From: Bifidobacterium sp. 7101
GTDB taxonomy: Bacteria; Actinomycetota; Actinomycetes; Actinomycetales; Bifidobacteriaceae
Direction: 5' to 3'
Assembly (NCBI RefSeq): GCF_000499285.1
Contig: NZ_AWUN01000002.1
Span: forward strand, 124,001-188,000
Length of the DNA: 64,000 bases
A program made the translations under genes and the position numbers. Under the pieces are notes generated by a model. It saw nothing but the letters and a program-made list of their open reading frames with translations, was not told the origin of the DNA and searched no databases. Shown here in pieces: positions 33,551 to 44,533 of the stretch; position 1 is the first letter of the stretch, and every line of letters begins with the position of its first letter.

Positions 33551-36500
33551 TCAGCTCCGGTCGTAGTAGCCGTCGGCACCCAGTCGGGCCTGGGGATCCA
33601 GCAGCATGGCCTTCTCGATCTCATGGCCCACATACCCGTGGCCGTCCTCATGGAAGCGGCGGTTGTCGATGGGCTCATAGAGCGGGGCCCGACCCATGCG
33701 GCCCTCCTCCAAACGGCGCTGGCCAGCGGCCAGACGGTCGTTGGCCCGGCGACGCCACTCGTCCAGGGCCTCCTGGCCGGAGGTCTTGAGCACGGCTGCT
33801 TCGAAGGCTCCGGGGTTGACAATGACCCCGATGCCGGAGACATGGCCGAAGCCCAGGGAGGTGACCAGCCCGGCCTTGACCTTACCCACCTTCAGGGGCT
33901 GTTCCAGCCAGACCAGATGGTCGTCGCGTCTCAGGACCGGATCCACGCAGTCCAGGGAGGCATTGACCGGGATGATCCCGGACCGGAAGAGCTGGGTGAG
34001 CCCGTTGATCTGGAAGATGCAGGCACCGCCCTTGGCATGGCCGGTCAGGCTCTTCTGGGAGATGACGTAGAGCGGGTTGCCGTCCGTCCGCCCGATGGCG
34101 TGGGCCAGGGTGTTATGCAGCTCGGACTCGTTTGGGTCGTTGGCGTTGGTGGAGGTGTCATGCTTGGAGACCACGGCGATGTCGTCGGGGTCCACGCCCA
34201 GCTTGGCCAGCGAGCGCACCAGGTCCGAGTCCTTGCCGCCCATGCCGGCAGCCAGAGCCCCCAGTCCGGGTGCAGGGATGGAGGTGTGGGCACCGTCCGC
34301 GAAGGAGTGGATGTACCCTACCACACCAGCCACAGGCAGACCCATGCGCAGGGCGATGTCGCCACGGGTCAGCAGGATGGTTCCGCCGCCCTGGGACTCC
34401 AGGAAGCCGCCGCGCCGACGGTCGTTGGCCCGGGAGAAGAACCGAGGCTGGATGCCCTTGGAGTACATCTCGGCGGAATCGGCGGTGGCGTTCATGTTGC
34501 CGAAGCCGATGACAGACTCCACGCCGATGTCGTCGATGGCGCCCGTGACCACGAAGTCAGCCTTGCCCAGGGCGATCTTGTCGGCGCCCTCCTCAAGGGA
34601 GACCGCGGCCGTGGCGCAGGCCGAGACCGGCTGGACCATGTTGCCGTAGCCGCCGATGTAGGACTGCATGACGTGCGCGGCCACCACGTTGGGCAGAGCC
34701 TCCTGAAGGATGTCCGTGGGGATCTCCTTACCCAGGAAGCGGTCCAGGTAGAGCTTGCGCATGGAGGCCATGCCACCGAAGCCGGTCCCCTGGGTGGAGG
34801 CAACCTTGGAGGGATGCACGGCCTGCAGGATCTCCACAGGGGTGAATCCGGCCGACAGGTAGGCGTCCACGGTGGTCACGATGTTCCAGAGGGCGATCGG
34901 ATCCACGTCCCCGACCATGGAGGCGGGAATGCCCCACTTGACCGGGTCGAAGCCCTTGGGGAACTGGCCGCCCACGGTCCTGGACATGGTGGCCCGGCGC
35001 GGCACGCGGATGCGGGAGCCAGGCAGGCGGGTGACGGTCCACTCGCCGGACTGCTCATCGCGGGCGACGCTGGTGTGGTCCGGATCCTGGGCCACGTACT
35101 CCTGAGCCATGTCCCTGGTGGGCACCGAGAAGGCCACGTCGTGATCCAGGAAGACGTCCACCTCCTCCTCGTTGGTGCCCTGGCGGTAGTCGGAGCCCAT
35201 GCCGTCGTCGAAGGGACGGATGCCGGAGCGGGCCACCACCTGGTCGTGGTAGCGCTCGGCGATGTCCTGCTCGGGGACCAGCTCGCCGTCGGTGTCGTAC
35301 CAGCCCGGCTTGGGGCTGTCCTGCCACTCGACCAGACCCATGTTCCAGGCCAGTTCGAGGACGGCGGCGGCGCTCAGGTCGACCTGGCCATCCGAGTGGA
35401 TGCCCATCTCGGCCTCGAAGCGGGTGCGGCCGGAACCCCAGGGACCCATCTCGCCGATGGAGACGATGACGATCTGATCCTCGGGCCGAGCGGTCACGCC
35501 CTGCCAATCCTGCAGATCCACCGGGGCCTGGGCGGGCACCCGGGGTGTGGGCAGGGCCTTGATGACCCGGTCCGGATCCTTGCCGGCATCTGCGGGCGCA
35601 TCACCGGACTTTCCGGCTGGGGCCGGTGTCGACGGATCGTCATCCTGGGCAGCCTCGGCCTTCAGGGCCTTGAGGTCCAGAGGGCTGGAACCCAGCCCAC
35701 CGGTCAGGTCGGCCTTAAGCGGGGCCTGGAGAGCCTGCTGACGAGCCTGAACAGTGCAGAGATCCAGCAGGGAATCAGCCATCTGCTCGGTGGAGTAGGT
35801 GTGGACGCCGTGGCGCTCCACCACCTTGACCAGCGGATCGTTGCCGCCCATGAGCCCGGTGCCACGCACCCAGCCGATCAGCGGATGGGCGAAGGTGACC
35901 CGGCCGGACCAGTCCTGCTCGGGGCGGGACCGGTTGACGATGGCGTCCAGGGCGGCCTTGACCTCCCCGTAGGCTCCGTCGCCGCCGAACATGCCGCGGT
36001 TGGGCGAACCGGGCAGGACCACATGCAGACGGTGGTCGACGTCCGTGTCCGCCCCGATGCCGGCGAACCCGACGATCTGGCGTTCCAGGCTCCAGAGCAT
36101 GAGCCGGGCTTGGGACTCGAAGAGCCGGCCCGAGTCGGCCATGGTCCCGTGCATGGCGGGGGCTGCGAAGGGCAACAGCAGGGTGGGCTCGTAGGCGGGC
36201 TTGAGCACGGTGGTCGTGGCCCCCGTGGTCTTGCGCTGCTCATTGCCGACCCAGTCGACCAGGGCATCCACATCCCGGTAGCTGGACAGATTGGCGGACA
36301 CGATCCAGAGACGGGCACCGCCCACGGCATGGCGACGGTAGAGGTCGCGGGCCCAGATGACGGTCTGCGGCTTCAGGGAATGGCAGACGGCGATGACCGT
36401 CGCCCCACCCTCCAGGAGGCCCGCAGTCAGCGATCCCGCGATGGACTTGGGGGCCACGCCGGTGACCACGGCTACGTCCTTGGCGAATCGTGCTGCGGTC

Positions 36501-39500
36501 TGGTCCGAGTCGGCAGGGGTCATGGCCTGGTCGGCGATGCCGCTGAAGACCCGTGCCAGATCCTGCTCGCCGCGTTTGCCTGCCTGGTCGGCGTACCAGA
36601 CGGCCTGATCGTGCACCTCGCGTCCGGCTCCTACGAAGCTCAGGCGGCTGCGGTCGTCATCATGCTCGTGGTAGATGTGAGCCAGATCCTCGCGGGCGCT
36701 GGCCCAGCGATCGTCGAAGAGGACGGCGCGCGAGGCCTCGAAGCGTGGCGCCACCTGCTCGGGCCAGTCGCTGCCCAGCTCGGCATCAACGGCGGCCACA
36801 ACGGCGGCATCCTCATTCTCGCCAGGCTGGACAACCGGAGGCTTAAGCCCCAACTTGTCCAGGAGGAAGCGTGCGGTAGAGGCCAGCACACCCTCAGAGC
36901 CGGTCACCTGGGCTGCGAAGGCATCCAGGGCGGCGGAGTCAACCACGGCACCGCCAGCAGCACCGCCTGCAGAAGGCATGGAGACCGTGACGCCGTGACG
37001 CTGGGCCACCTGCTGAACAGCCTGGTCGATCAGCGCATTGGCCGCAGGCACGGTGGAGACGGCTTCGGTGGGCAGGAGCGCCAGGTCGCCGCCACGCGAG
37101 GAAGCACCCTCACGGGTGTCCAGGACCAGGCTGGCCACGGTGGCCGAGACCCAGCCTGCACCCAGCTGCCAGACGTCGGAGACCCGTTGCTCGACCTGCT
37201 GCAGCTTGAGGCCGGAGGGGCCGAAGAGGTCACGGATGCGCTCACGCACGATGTCGGAGAGCACCGGACCGAAGGGCCGATAGTTGGGGGCCACCTTGTT
37301 CACCAGGGCACTCAGGTCGGTCATGCTGGCCTCGGCGGCACCGTCCACGCTGGCCACACCCAGCTCGGAGCTGATGTCCATCAGCAGCTGGTTGCGCCTG
37401 GAGGAGACACCGTTGGTCAGGGTGTCGGTGGTGTCGGTCTGCCCAATCTGTTCGGGGCGGATCTTGGTGGAGTAAGCCAGCAGGACGGCGATGGCATCCG
37501 AGGCCTTGAAGGGCAGGTCGGCCACATCGGCACCCGATGGACCGCCGGTCACCGCGGCCGGAACGGGAACCGAATCCTCGGCTGCTGCAGGGGCAGAGGC
37601 AGGGGCTGGAGTTGGCTCCGATGCCGGTGCAGGTGCAGCAGCAGGAGAAGGTTCAGGGCTGGAATCCTGGACCGGAGCTGCGGGCTCCTCCTCCACTGGG
37701 GCCATGGGATCGGTGTCGGTCAGATAGACCCGGCTCTCGTCCCTGCCCAGGTTGTAGACGCTCACGTGACGCTCGCGGAAGTCGGGCAGCTTCAGGGTCT
37801 TGGTGCCCAGGTTGGCCAGGGTGGGCGAATGGCCCAGCCCTACCTCGATCAGCTGCTCCACGCCCAGTCCGCCCTGCTCGGGGGCATCGAACATGATCGC
37901 CTGGGTCTCGATCCAGCGCACCGGGGAGGCGAACTGCCAAGAGAGCAGCTCGGTCAGCAGCAGACGGCCCAGCCTCTGGTCGTCGGCCGCATACCGGTCC
38001 CAGACCTTGGGATCGTCCAGAGCCTTCTTGATGCGTTCGGAAGGAACCACCTCCAGGATGGAGGCCGCGAACTCCTTGGTCATCTGGAAGGGCCGTGCAA
38101 CCAGGTTGGGTATGTAGCGACCCTCCAGGCGGGAGTAGTCGATATGCTCGGGCAACAGGGCATCCAGGGTGTCACGGAACTCGGGCACACCCTTGCGCAG
38201 CAGGGTGGAGTGGAAGGGCACGTCGATGCCGGGCACGTACATGAAGGCCGGCTTGCCGCCCGCCTCCTTGGCCCGACGGTTGGCGTCGGCACGCAGATAC
38301 TCCAGGCCTGCGATGGTTCCGGCTATGGCGTACTGCTGGCCGGCCAGGTTGTAGTTGACGATCTCCAGGAATTCGCCGCACTCCTTGGATACGGACTCCA
38401 CATACTGCTTGACACCGGAGTCCCCCACGCCGAACTGGTTGGGACGCAGGGCGCCCATCCGGTAGTTGCTGCGCCCCTGCTCGTCGCGTTCGATCAGGGA
38501 GTGCATGGTGGATCCGCGGTGGAAGACCAGCTCCAGGACCGTCTCCAGGGACATGACCCCGGCGAAGGAGCTCAGAGCATTGTACTCGCCCAGGGAGTGG
38601 CCGGCGAAGTAGGCGGGCCAGATGTCCATGCCGGACTCACGCAGGCGGGCGGTCTGGGCGAAGGCCACGGTGGCCAGGGCCACCTGGGTGAACTGGGTCA
38701 GGTTGAGCAGACCCTCCGGATGATGGTAGGTGACTCCCTTGGCCGTCAGGGTGTGCGGGTTATCACGCACCACGGCTAGGATGGAGAACCCAAGCTTGCT
38801 GCGGGTCAGGGCATCGGCCCGTTCCCAGGTCTCGCGGGCGGCGGGCGACTTGGCCCGCTCGTCCAGAACCATGCCCTGCTGCTGGATTCCCTGGCCGGGA
38901 TAGACATAGGCGGTCCGTGGGGCGCGCGCAATCGCCGTGCCGCGGGAGACCAGCTGGCCGTCGATCCTGCAGGTGACCTCCAGGACCAAGCCGTCATGGC
39001 GCACCTTGCCCACACGCTCCAGGCTGATCTCCACCTTGTCGCCCAGCTGGACCATGCCGTACATGTTGTAGGTCCATCCGGCGATCTCATAGTGGACGCC
39101 CTGCTCGTCGGTGGCCTGGGCCGCGTACTGGGCGGTGGCCGACAGCCACATGCCGTGCACCAGCGGCGCAGACAGGCCGGAGACCGCAGCGCCTCGCTTG
39201 GAGGTGTGGATTGGGTTGAAGTCCCCGGAAGTGCGCGCAAAGGCGGTCATATCCGTGGGGGCGGTGACGGTGACGCGGCGCAGCAGCCTGCGGGGTGTGT
39301 CCACCGTGTCGGCGTGGATGCCGCCGTACTCGGGAGCCTCCTGGGGCAGCTGGTCGCTGTATGCGCGGCCACGGATGGCGAAGCGCTCGACCTCGCGGGC
39401 CAGCACGGTTCCGTCCTGGGCGGCGTGGACCACATGGATGGTCACCACCCGACCGGAGGCGGACTCCTGGTAAGGCTCGGCCCAGCTGGTCAGTCCGATC

Positions 39501-42500
39501 CGCTGGCCGGTATGCTCCAGCAGGCGCTTCTCGGGGACCTCCAGCTCAATCAGATGGTCCAGGTGGACCGCGTTGAGCAGTCCCTCGATGATGGGGAAGC
39601 CATCCACATAGACGGACCCCAGGGCTGCATAGATGGCCGGCCAGGCCGGACCCACCAGAGCGTCGGGGGCGAAGCCGGAGGGGATCAGCGCATCGGGCAG
39701 GGCGCCTCCGGTGGCCGCCTCATGGTCGAAGCCCAGGTTGGCCGCCAGGGTGTAGCCGCTGTGGGCCAGACCGAAGGGGTGGTCCTGGTCGTCATCGTCC
39801 TTCTCGATGACAGGCATGGCCTCCAGCTTGTCGCCGGTGATGGTGGTGTTGCCGATGCCGGCCGTGTCGGCCAGCATGGCGTAGACATCCTTGGGCAGGC
39901 GGCTACGGTCGACCACCGGGAAGAGACCGACCTGGTCGCTCTTGAGGGTCAGCGGCACGACGATGTCGCGCACCGCATGCCGGTCCAGGCCGCCGTCGGG
40001 ATCGTCGTCCCAGTAGGTGTCCAGGTGGATGTCCAGGTCATAGTGCTCGCCCTGGTCGTCCTGGCCGGTGGCGGTGATGGTGTAGTTGGGGTCGTCCATG
40101 GCCGTGCCGTAGGCCGGATTGGCCATCAGGTGGCCCACCCAGGAGATGTTGGGGCTGCGGCGGATGAACTCCTGCGCGTCAGCGGCGCCTGCCAGCTGGC
40201 TGTAGGCCTTGGCGGGACTGCTGTCCAGGTCGCGCACCCCGTCTATGGCCGCCTGCTCGAACCGTCCCAGAATGGAGGCCACCGGCTCGTCCACCGTGGT
40301 GATGCCCGCCACGGAGATGGGCCCGGGGATGGCCCTGACCGAGTCGGCGCCGTAACGGGGGTCCTCGGACTGCCAGAGCTGATCCTGGCCCCACCAGCGC
40401 AGCAGATCGTTGTCGATGACCGGCACAAAGGGCATAGGCTTGGGGTACTCGCGCACCAGGACGGGGAACCAGGCCACGTCGGTGGGCACTACCTTGAGCT
40501 CGGCTGCCTGGGGGTAGGCCTCATGCAGTCGGCGAAGCGCCTGCTTCGGCTCGGCCACATCCTGCCTGGAGGCGAAGATGGAGTCGAACTCGCCGCTCTG
40601 ACGCTCGCAGACACGGGCCTCGATCCGCCGCAGCAGGTGCAGGAAGCGGTCGATGTAGGTTTCGTCGGCCCAGGGGTAGGCCAGGTCGGCGAAGCGCTGG
40701 GCCCAGTCCTGGTAGGTCATGGTCTCCAGATCGCCGAAGTAGGGCTTGGCGGTCTTGTTCAGAGCCTCAATGATTTCCCCGCGGCGGGTCTCCAGCTCCT
40801 CGGGGTGCTTCATGACCCGGACCAGCAGACGGCCGCACTCGGCGGAGGAGTTCTCCATCTCGTAGATGTCCGCGTGCAGATGGCTCAGGCCGGAACCCAC
40901 GCCTCCCACGGACTTGCCGCTGGGCACCCACTTTTCGCCCATGGGGGCGAAGGGGTCCGGATCGGGGGTGGAGGTGTCGATGCCGGGGGTGGCCACCAGA
41001 GCCCGCTTGATCTCGGGGTTGGTGTGGGCCTCCTTGGCGGTCATGGCAGCCGTGCCGATCATGACACCGTCCACAGGCATGTCCGGCAGGTTGTAGGCAC
41101 GGGACCACTGGCCGCTGATGTAGTCGGCCGCCCGCTCAGGGGTGCCGATACCGCCGCCGGCCACCAGAACGATGTTGGGGCAGGCGCGGACCTCGGCATA
41201 GGTGGTCGAAAGCAGGTCGTCCAGGGACTCCCAGGAGTGGTGGCCGCCTGCGGCCCCGCCCTCGACCTCCATGAGGATGTGGGTGGGGGCGACCTTACGG
41301 GCGATGGCCACGACCTGGCGGATCTGGTCCACCGTGCCGGGCTTGAAGGCCACGTAGGGGAAACCCTCTTCGTTGAGCTGATGGATCAGGGTCACGGCCT
41401 CGTCCAGCTCGGGAATACCGGCAGAGATGACCACCCCGTCGATGGGGGTGCCGGAGGCGCGCTTCTTGGGCACGATGTGCTGGCTGCCGAACTGGAGATT
41501 CCACAGGTAGCGGTCCATGAACATGGCGTTGAACTCGACCGTGCGGCCCTCCTGCAGCTGGTCCTCCAGCTGGGACACATGGCGGTCGAAGACCTCGGCG
41601 GTCACCTGGCCGCCGCCGGCCAGTTCGGCCCAGTAGCCGGCGTTTGCGGCCGCAGCCACAATCTCGGGCTCCACGGTGGTCGGGGTCATACCGGCCAACA
41701 TGACCGGGGGCTTGCCGGTCAACCGGCTGAAAGCCGTCTCCACCCGGGGACCGGCAGGAGTCTCAAGCAGACGGGGAGCCAGCTTGGACCAATCCTGGGT
41801 GCGGGCCGGATCCTCCTCCATGGTGGACAACTGTGCGCGCCGGGCCTGGTTGGAGGCCTCGACCACGCCCACGCCGGTGCCCTGGACCAGGTTGTCCACC
41901 AGCTTGCCCAGGGTCTCGCCCGGGCCCAGATCCACCAGCCAGAGGGAGGCGGCATTTTGCTGGTCCATGACCTCGGCAATCCGGCCGGCCCAGTCGGCAT
42001 GGTTGAGCAGAACCTCTTCAGACAGAACCCGGGCACGCTCGGTGTCCAGACCGCAGCGGGCGGCCCAGTCCACGCTCAGATCCACGGCCTCCCTCATGAG
42101 CGGCGAGTGGAAGGGCAGGGTCACATCCAGGTACTCCAGAACAGGTGAGAAGGCGGTTCCGCCACGGACCTTGTCCTCGCGCAGTTGGCGCTGGTGCTCG
42201 CTCTCCTTGCCTGCCTCGATGGCGAAGGCGGCCAGATCCTCCGGATAGCCGGACAGAACCAGGTTGCGATCCGAGTTGGTCACGGCCACGCTGATGGGAC
42301 CACGAGCGCCAGGAACCCGGTCAACCAGGACCTCCACCTGATGGCGGGTGGCACCGCGCACCGACAGCATAGGGGTGGCCTCACCCTGGCGGTGGATGCC
42401 CAGACGACGAGCCTGGCGGGTGCCGGCCGCACCGATCAGCATAGCGGTGGCCAGAATCTGATCGATGGCACCTTGGGCAGCCTTGAGAGACCCTGCAGCC

Positions 42501-42910
42501 TGAATCTCCTGGACCATGTGGACACCGATGATGCCCTGGGAGTGCCCCAGCAGGGCCACCGGACGAGCCTGGGCTGCGTCGTAGCCCAGCTGGTCCATGT
42601 CCATGAGGGCGCCCAGCTGCACCAGGGCTATGCCTGGCACGCTGACAGCCGCGTCGGCCGCCGGCCCCAGCCTGACCGGGTCTGGCCTGTAGCCGAACAG
42701 GTCCAGCTGACGGCCGTTGGTGGCCAGCAGATCGGGCTTGACCGCCCTGAGCAGGTCGGTGGCCGCCGCCATGCGCTCCCTCAGGGCCTTGTCGATGTCG
42801 GGATCGCCCTGCAGATCGGCCAGAGCCACGGTCCAGGGGTTGGACTGACCGGCGAACATGAGTGCGTGCGGCTGCTCAGCGAGACGGTTGATGAAGAATG
42901 TACTGGTCAT
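33551..42910 (-). CDS. fas: type I fatty-acid synthase (single chain)
   Basis: A 3,119-aa multidomain synthase of the actinobacterial FAS-I type that makes fatty acids from acetyl- and malonyl-CoA. Domains in order: acyltransferase (ALLGHSQGI, Ser about 124), enoyl reductase (about 400-700, VMLAGMTPTTVEP), and a MaoC-type dehydratase (FNPIHTSKRG, about 1234). Next come the malonyl/palmitoyl transferase (FAGHSLGEYN, Ser about 1439), an Ala/Pro-rich linker (about 1740-1800) and the ACP (GVSSRRNQLL, Ser about 1838). Last are the ketoreductase (VVTGVAPKSIAGSL, about 2150) and ketosynthase (VSACATAAVS, Cys about 2765; later HDTSTNANDPNES and GHAKGG). There is no phosphopantetheinyl transferase domain; acpS supplies it. 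ATG 42910 follows AGGAC. It is the last gene after birA-accC-accD. Confidence 0.97.
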   Translation of the reverse strand: MTSTFFINRLAEQPHALMFAGQSNPWTVALADLQGDPDIDKALRERMAAATDLLRAVKPDLLATNGRQLDLFGYRPDPVRLGPAADAAVSVPGIALVQLGALMDMDQLGYDAAQARPVALLGHSQGIIGVHMVQEIQAAGSLKAAQGAIDQILATAMLIGAAGTRQARRLGIHRQGEATPMLSVRGATRHQVEVLVDRVPGARGPISVAVTNSDRNLVLSGYPEDLAAFAIEAGKESEHQRQLREDKVRGGTAFSPVLEYLDVTLPFHSPLMREAVDLSVDWAARCGLDTERARVLSEEVLLNHADWAGRIAEVMDQQNAASLWLVDLGPGETLGKLVDNLVQGTGVGVVEASNQARRAQLSTMEEDPARTQDWSKLAPRLLETPAGPRVETAFSRLTGKPPVMLAGMTPTTVEPEIVAAAANAGYWAELAGGGQVTAEVFDRHVSQLEDQLQEGRTVEFNAMFMDRYLWNLQFGSQHIVPKKRASGTPIDGVVISAGIPELDEAVTLIHQLNEEGFPYVAFKPGTVDQIRQVVAIARKVAPTHILMEVEGGAAGGHHSWESLDDLLSTTYAEVRACPNIVLVAGGGIGTPERAADYISGQWSRAYNLPDMPVDGVMIGTAAMTAKEAHTNPEIKRALVATPGIDTSTPDPDPFAPMGEKWVPSGKSVGGVGSGLSHLHADIYEMENSSAECGRLLVRVMKHPEELETRRGEIIEALNKTAKPYFGDLETMTYQDWAQRFADLAYPWADETYIDRFLHLLRRIEARVCERQSGEFDSIFASRQDVAEPKQALRRLHEAYPQAAELKVVPTDVAWFPVLVREYPKPMPFVPVIDNDLLRWWGQDQLWQSEDPRYGADSVRAIPGPISVAGITTVDEPVASILGRFEQAAIDGVRDLDSSPAKAYSQLAGAADAQEFIRRSPNISWVGHLMANPAYGTAMDDPNYTITATGQDDQGEHYDLDIHLDTYWDDDPDGGLDRHAVRDIVVPLTLKSDQVGLFPVVDRSRLPKDVYAMLADTAGIGNTTITGDKLEAMPVIEKDDDDQDHPFGLAHSGYTLAANLGFDHEAATGGALPDALIPSGFAPDALVGPAWPAIYAALGSVYVDGFPIIEGLLNAVHLDHLIELEVPEKRLLEHTGQRIGLTSWAEPYQESASGRVVTIHVVHAAQDGTVLAREVERFAIRGRAYSDQLPQEAPEYGGIHADTVDTPRRLLRRVTVTAPTDMTAFARTSGDFNPIHTSKRGAAVSGLSAPLVHGMWLSATAQYAAQATDEQGVHYEIAGWTYNMYGMVQLGDKVEISLERVGKVRHDGLVLEVTCRIDGQLVSRGTAIARAPRTAYVYPGQGIQQQGMVLDERAKSPAARETWERADALTRSKLGFSILAVVRDNPHTLTAKGVTYHHPEGLLNLTQFTQVALATVAFAQTARLRESGMDIWPAYFAGHSLGEYNALSSFAGVMSLETVLELVFHRGSTMHSLIERDEQGRSNYRMGALRPNQFGVGDSGVKQYVESVSKECGEFLEIVNYNLAGQQYAIAGTIAGLEYLRADANRRAKEAGGKPAFMYVPGIDVPFHSTLLRKGVPEFRDTLDALLPEHIDYSRLEGRYIPNLVARPFQMTKEFAASILEVVPSERIKKALDDPKVWDRYAADDQRLGRLLLTELLSWQFASPVRWIETQAIMFDAPEQGGLGVEQLIEVGLGHSPTLANLGTKTLKLPDFRERHVSVYNLGRDESRVYLTDTDPMAPVEEEPAAPVQDSSPEPSPAAAPAPASEPTPAPASAPAAAEDSVPVPAAVTGGPSGADVADLPFKASDAIAVLLAYSTKIRPEQIGQTDTTDTLTNGVSSRRNQLLMDISSELGVASVDGAAEASMTDLSALVNKVAPNYRPFGPVLSDIVRERIRDLFGPSGLKLQQVEQRVSDVWQLGAGWVSATVASLVLDTREGASSRGGDLALLPTEAVSTVPAANALIDQAVQQVAQRHGVTVSMPSAGGAAGGAVVDSAALDAFAAQVTGSEGVLASTARFLLDKLGLKPPVVQPGENEDAAVVAAVDAELGSDWPEQVAPRFEASRAVLFDDRWASAREDLAHIYHEHDDDRSRLSFVGAGREVHDQAVWYADQAGKRGEQDLARVFSGIADQAMTPADSDQTAARFAKDVAVVTGVAPKSIAGSLTAGLLEGGATVIAVCHSLKPQTVIWARDLYRRHAVGGARLWIVSANLSSYRDVDALVDWVGNEQRKTTGATTTVLKPAYEPTLLLPFAAPAMHGTMADSGRLFESQARLMLWSLERQIVGFAGIGADTDVDHRLHVVLPGSPNRGMFGGDGAYGEVKAALDAIVNRSRPEQDWSGRVTFAHPLIGWVRGTGLMGGNDPLVKVVERHGVHTYSTEQMADSLLDLCTVQARQQALQAPLKADLTGGLGSSPLDLKALKAEAAQDDDPSTPAPAGKSGDAPADAGKDPDRVIKALPTPRVPAQAPVDLQDWQGVTARPEDQIVIVSIGEMGPWGSGRTRFEAEMGIHSDGQVDLSAAAVLELAWNMGLVEWQDSPKPGWYDTDGELVPEQDIAERYHDQVVARSGIRPFDDGMGSDYRQGTNEEEVDVFLDHDVAFSVPTRDMAQEYVAQDPDHTSVARDEQSGEWTVTRLPGSRIRVPRRATMSRTVGGQFPKGFDPVKWGIPASMVGDVDPIALWNIVTTVDAYLSAGFTPVEILQAVHPSKVASTQGTGFGGMASMRKLYLDRFLGKEIPTDILQEALPNVVAAHVMQSYIGGYGNMVQPVSACATAAVSLEEGADKIALGKADFVVTGAIDDIGVESVIGFGNMNATADSAEMYSKGIQPRFFSRANDRRRGGFLESQGGGTILLTRGDIALRMGLPVAGVVGYIHSFADGAHTSIPAPGLGALAAGMGGKDSDLVRSLAKLGVDPDDIAVVSKHDTSTNANDPNESELHNTLAHAIGRTDGNPLYVISQKSLTGHAKGGACIFQINGLTQLFRSGIIPVNASLDCVDPVLRRDDHLVWLEQPLKVGKVKAGLVTSLGFGHVSGIGVIVNPGAFEAAVLKTSGQEALDEWRRRANDRLAAGQRRLEEGRMGRAPLYEPIDNRRFHEDGHGYVGHEIEKAMLLDPQARLGADGYYDRS

Positions 42911-42961
42911 GATGTCCTATTCATAGAGAGTTGGGGATTGCTGATAATGACGAAGGAAAGC

Positions 42962-44533
42962 TCATAGAGGCTGGTTGCCGTGGTGCTTGTCGTTGACCCT
43001 GACGCGCTGCTTGTCCGCCAGGAGGTCCATGGCCTGGACCAGGACCGGTCTGGTCTGCTCCGGGTCGATCATGGCGTCCAGCTCGCCCATCTCCAGGGAG
43101 AGATTGGCGTTGACAGTGCTGGTTTCATACTCCTGGGCCAGCTTGTTCCGCAGCTCATCCACGTCCCGGCCGGCCTCCTTGGCCTCCTGCAGGTCGCGCC
43201 GGTGGATGATGTTGACCGCGCCCTGGGCTCCCAGCACTGCTATCTGCGAGGAGGGCCAGGCATAGTTGAGGTCCGCGCCAATGGCCTTGGAGCCCATGAC
43301 GATGTAGGAGCCGCCGAAGGCCTTGCGCAGCACAATGGTGACCATGGGCACCTGGGCGTTGGCGTAGGCGTAGATGACCTTGGCCCCCCGGCGGATGATG
43401 CCGGCATGCTCCTGGTCCGAGCCCGGCTTGTAGCCAGGGGTGTCCACCAGGGTGATGACCGGCAGGTTGAAAGCGTCGCAGAGGCGGACGAAACGGGCCA
43501 GCTTCTCGGAGGATTCCACATCCAGGCTGCCCGCGTCCACCATGGGCTGGTTGGCCACGATTCCCACCGGTCGACCCTCCAGGCAGGCGAAGCCCACCAC
43601 GATGGACCGGGCATAGAGCTCCTGGACCTGGACCAGCTCGCCGTAGTCGACGATGGCATGGATGACGTCCAGCACGTCGTAGGGCTGCCGGTCATTCTCG
43701 GGGATGACCGTGGCCAGGCGCTTGGCGGCCTGACGCTCGGCATGACCGGAGATGAAGGCATAGCGGGGAGGCTCCTGTCCGCTGTTGGCAGGCAGGTAGG
43801 CCAGGACGGTCCTGGCATAGTCGATGGCATCGGCCTCGTCCTCCCCCAAGTAGTGGGCCACGCCGGAACGGGTGTTGTGCACGTAGCCGCCGCCCAACTG
43901 GTCCATGCTGATGGTCTCGCCGGTGGCCGCCTTGACCACGTCGGGACCGGTGACGAACATGTCCGAGTTCTCCTTGGTCATGATGATCAGGTCGGTCAGG
44001 GCCGGGCAGTAGACGGCACCGCCGGCGCAAGGGCCCAGGATTAGGGAGATCTGCGGGACGAAACCGCTGGCCTGGCAGGTCTTGCGGAAGATGCGGCCGT
44101 ACTGGGTCAGGGCGGCCACACCCTCCTGGATGCGGGCGCCTCCCGAGTCGATCATGGCCACGATGGGGACCTTGATCCGCAGGGCCATATCCATGAGCCG
44201 GCAGATCTTCTCGCCCTCGGCCCGGCCCAAGGTCCCGCCGCGAACGGAGAAGTCCTGGGCGTAGACGCCGACCTTGCGCCCGTAGACCAGACCGAAGCCG
44301 GTGATGACAGCAGATCCCGCCCGGTCCCCGGCGATGTCGCCGCCGGCGAAGCGGCCCACCTCCTCGAAGGTGTCCTTGTCGAAGAGCAGATCCAGACGCT
44401 CACGGGCGGTCTGCTTGCCCTTGGCGTGCTGACGGTCACGGGCGTGCTCCTCGGCCTGCTTGGCCAGGGCGGCGGCCCGGTGGATGCCCTGTCGTACCGG
44501 CTGGGAGCCCAGGGTGGATTCGGTGACGCTCAT
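42962..44533 (-). CDS. accD: acetyl-/propionyl-CoA carboxylase carboxyltransferase (beta) subunit
   Basis: A 523-aa carboxyltransferase of the AccD/PccB type. It moves the carboxyl group from biotin to acetyl-CoA (or propionyl-CoA) to form malonyl-CoA for the synthase. It carries the two crotonase-like halves with the oxyanion-hole motifs: DSGGARIQEGVAALTQYGRI in the first half and TLVDTPGYKPGSDQEHAGII plus RKAFGGSYIVMGSKAIGAD in the second. It overlaps accC by four bases (ATGA) and precedes fas by about 50 bases. The length is typical for this family. Acyl preference cannot be read with certainty. Confidence 0.95.
   Translation of the reverse strand: MSVTESTLGSQPVRQGIHRAAALAKQAEEHARDRQHAKGKQTARERLDLLFDKDTFEEVGRFAGGDIAGDRAGSAVITGFGLVYGRKVGVYAQDFSVRGGTLGRAEGEKICRLMDMALRIKVPIVAMIDSGGARIQEGVAALTQYGRIFRKTCQASGFVPQISLILGPCAGGAVYCPALTDLIIMTKENSDMFVTGPDVVKAATGETISMDQLGGGYVHNTRSGVAHYLGEDEADAIDYARTVLAYLPANSGQEPPRYAFISGHAERQAAKRLATVIPENDRQPYDVLDVIHAIVDYGELVQVQELYARSIVVGFACLEGRPVGIVANQPMVDAGSLDVESSEKLARFVRLCDAFNLPVITLVDTPGYKPGSDQEHAGIIRRGAKVIYAYANAQVPMVTIVLRKAFGGSYIVMGSKAIGADLNYAWPSSQIAVLGAQGAVNIIHRRDLQEAKEAGRDVDELRNKLAQEYETSTVNANLSLEMGELDAMIDPEQTRPVLVQAMDLLADKQRVRVNDKHHGNQPL

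Noticed and set aside
33623-38779. A 1,718-codon open frame on the plus strand opposite fas, and a 1,050-codon one at 38996-42148
   Set aside because: Both are antisense to a clear synthase; high GC content removes stop codons. Their sequences are low-complexity Gly/His/Val-rich and show no domain.
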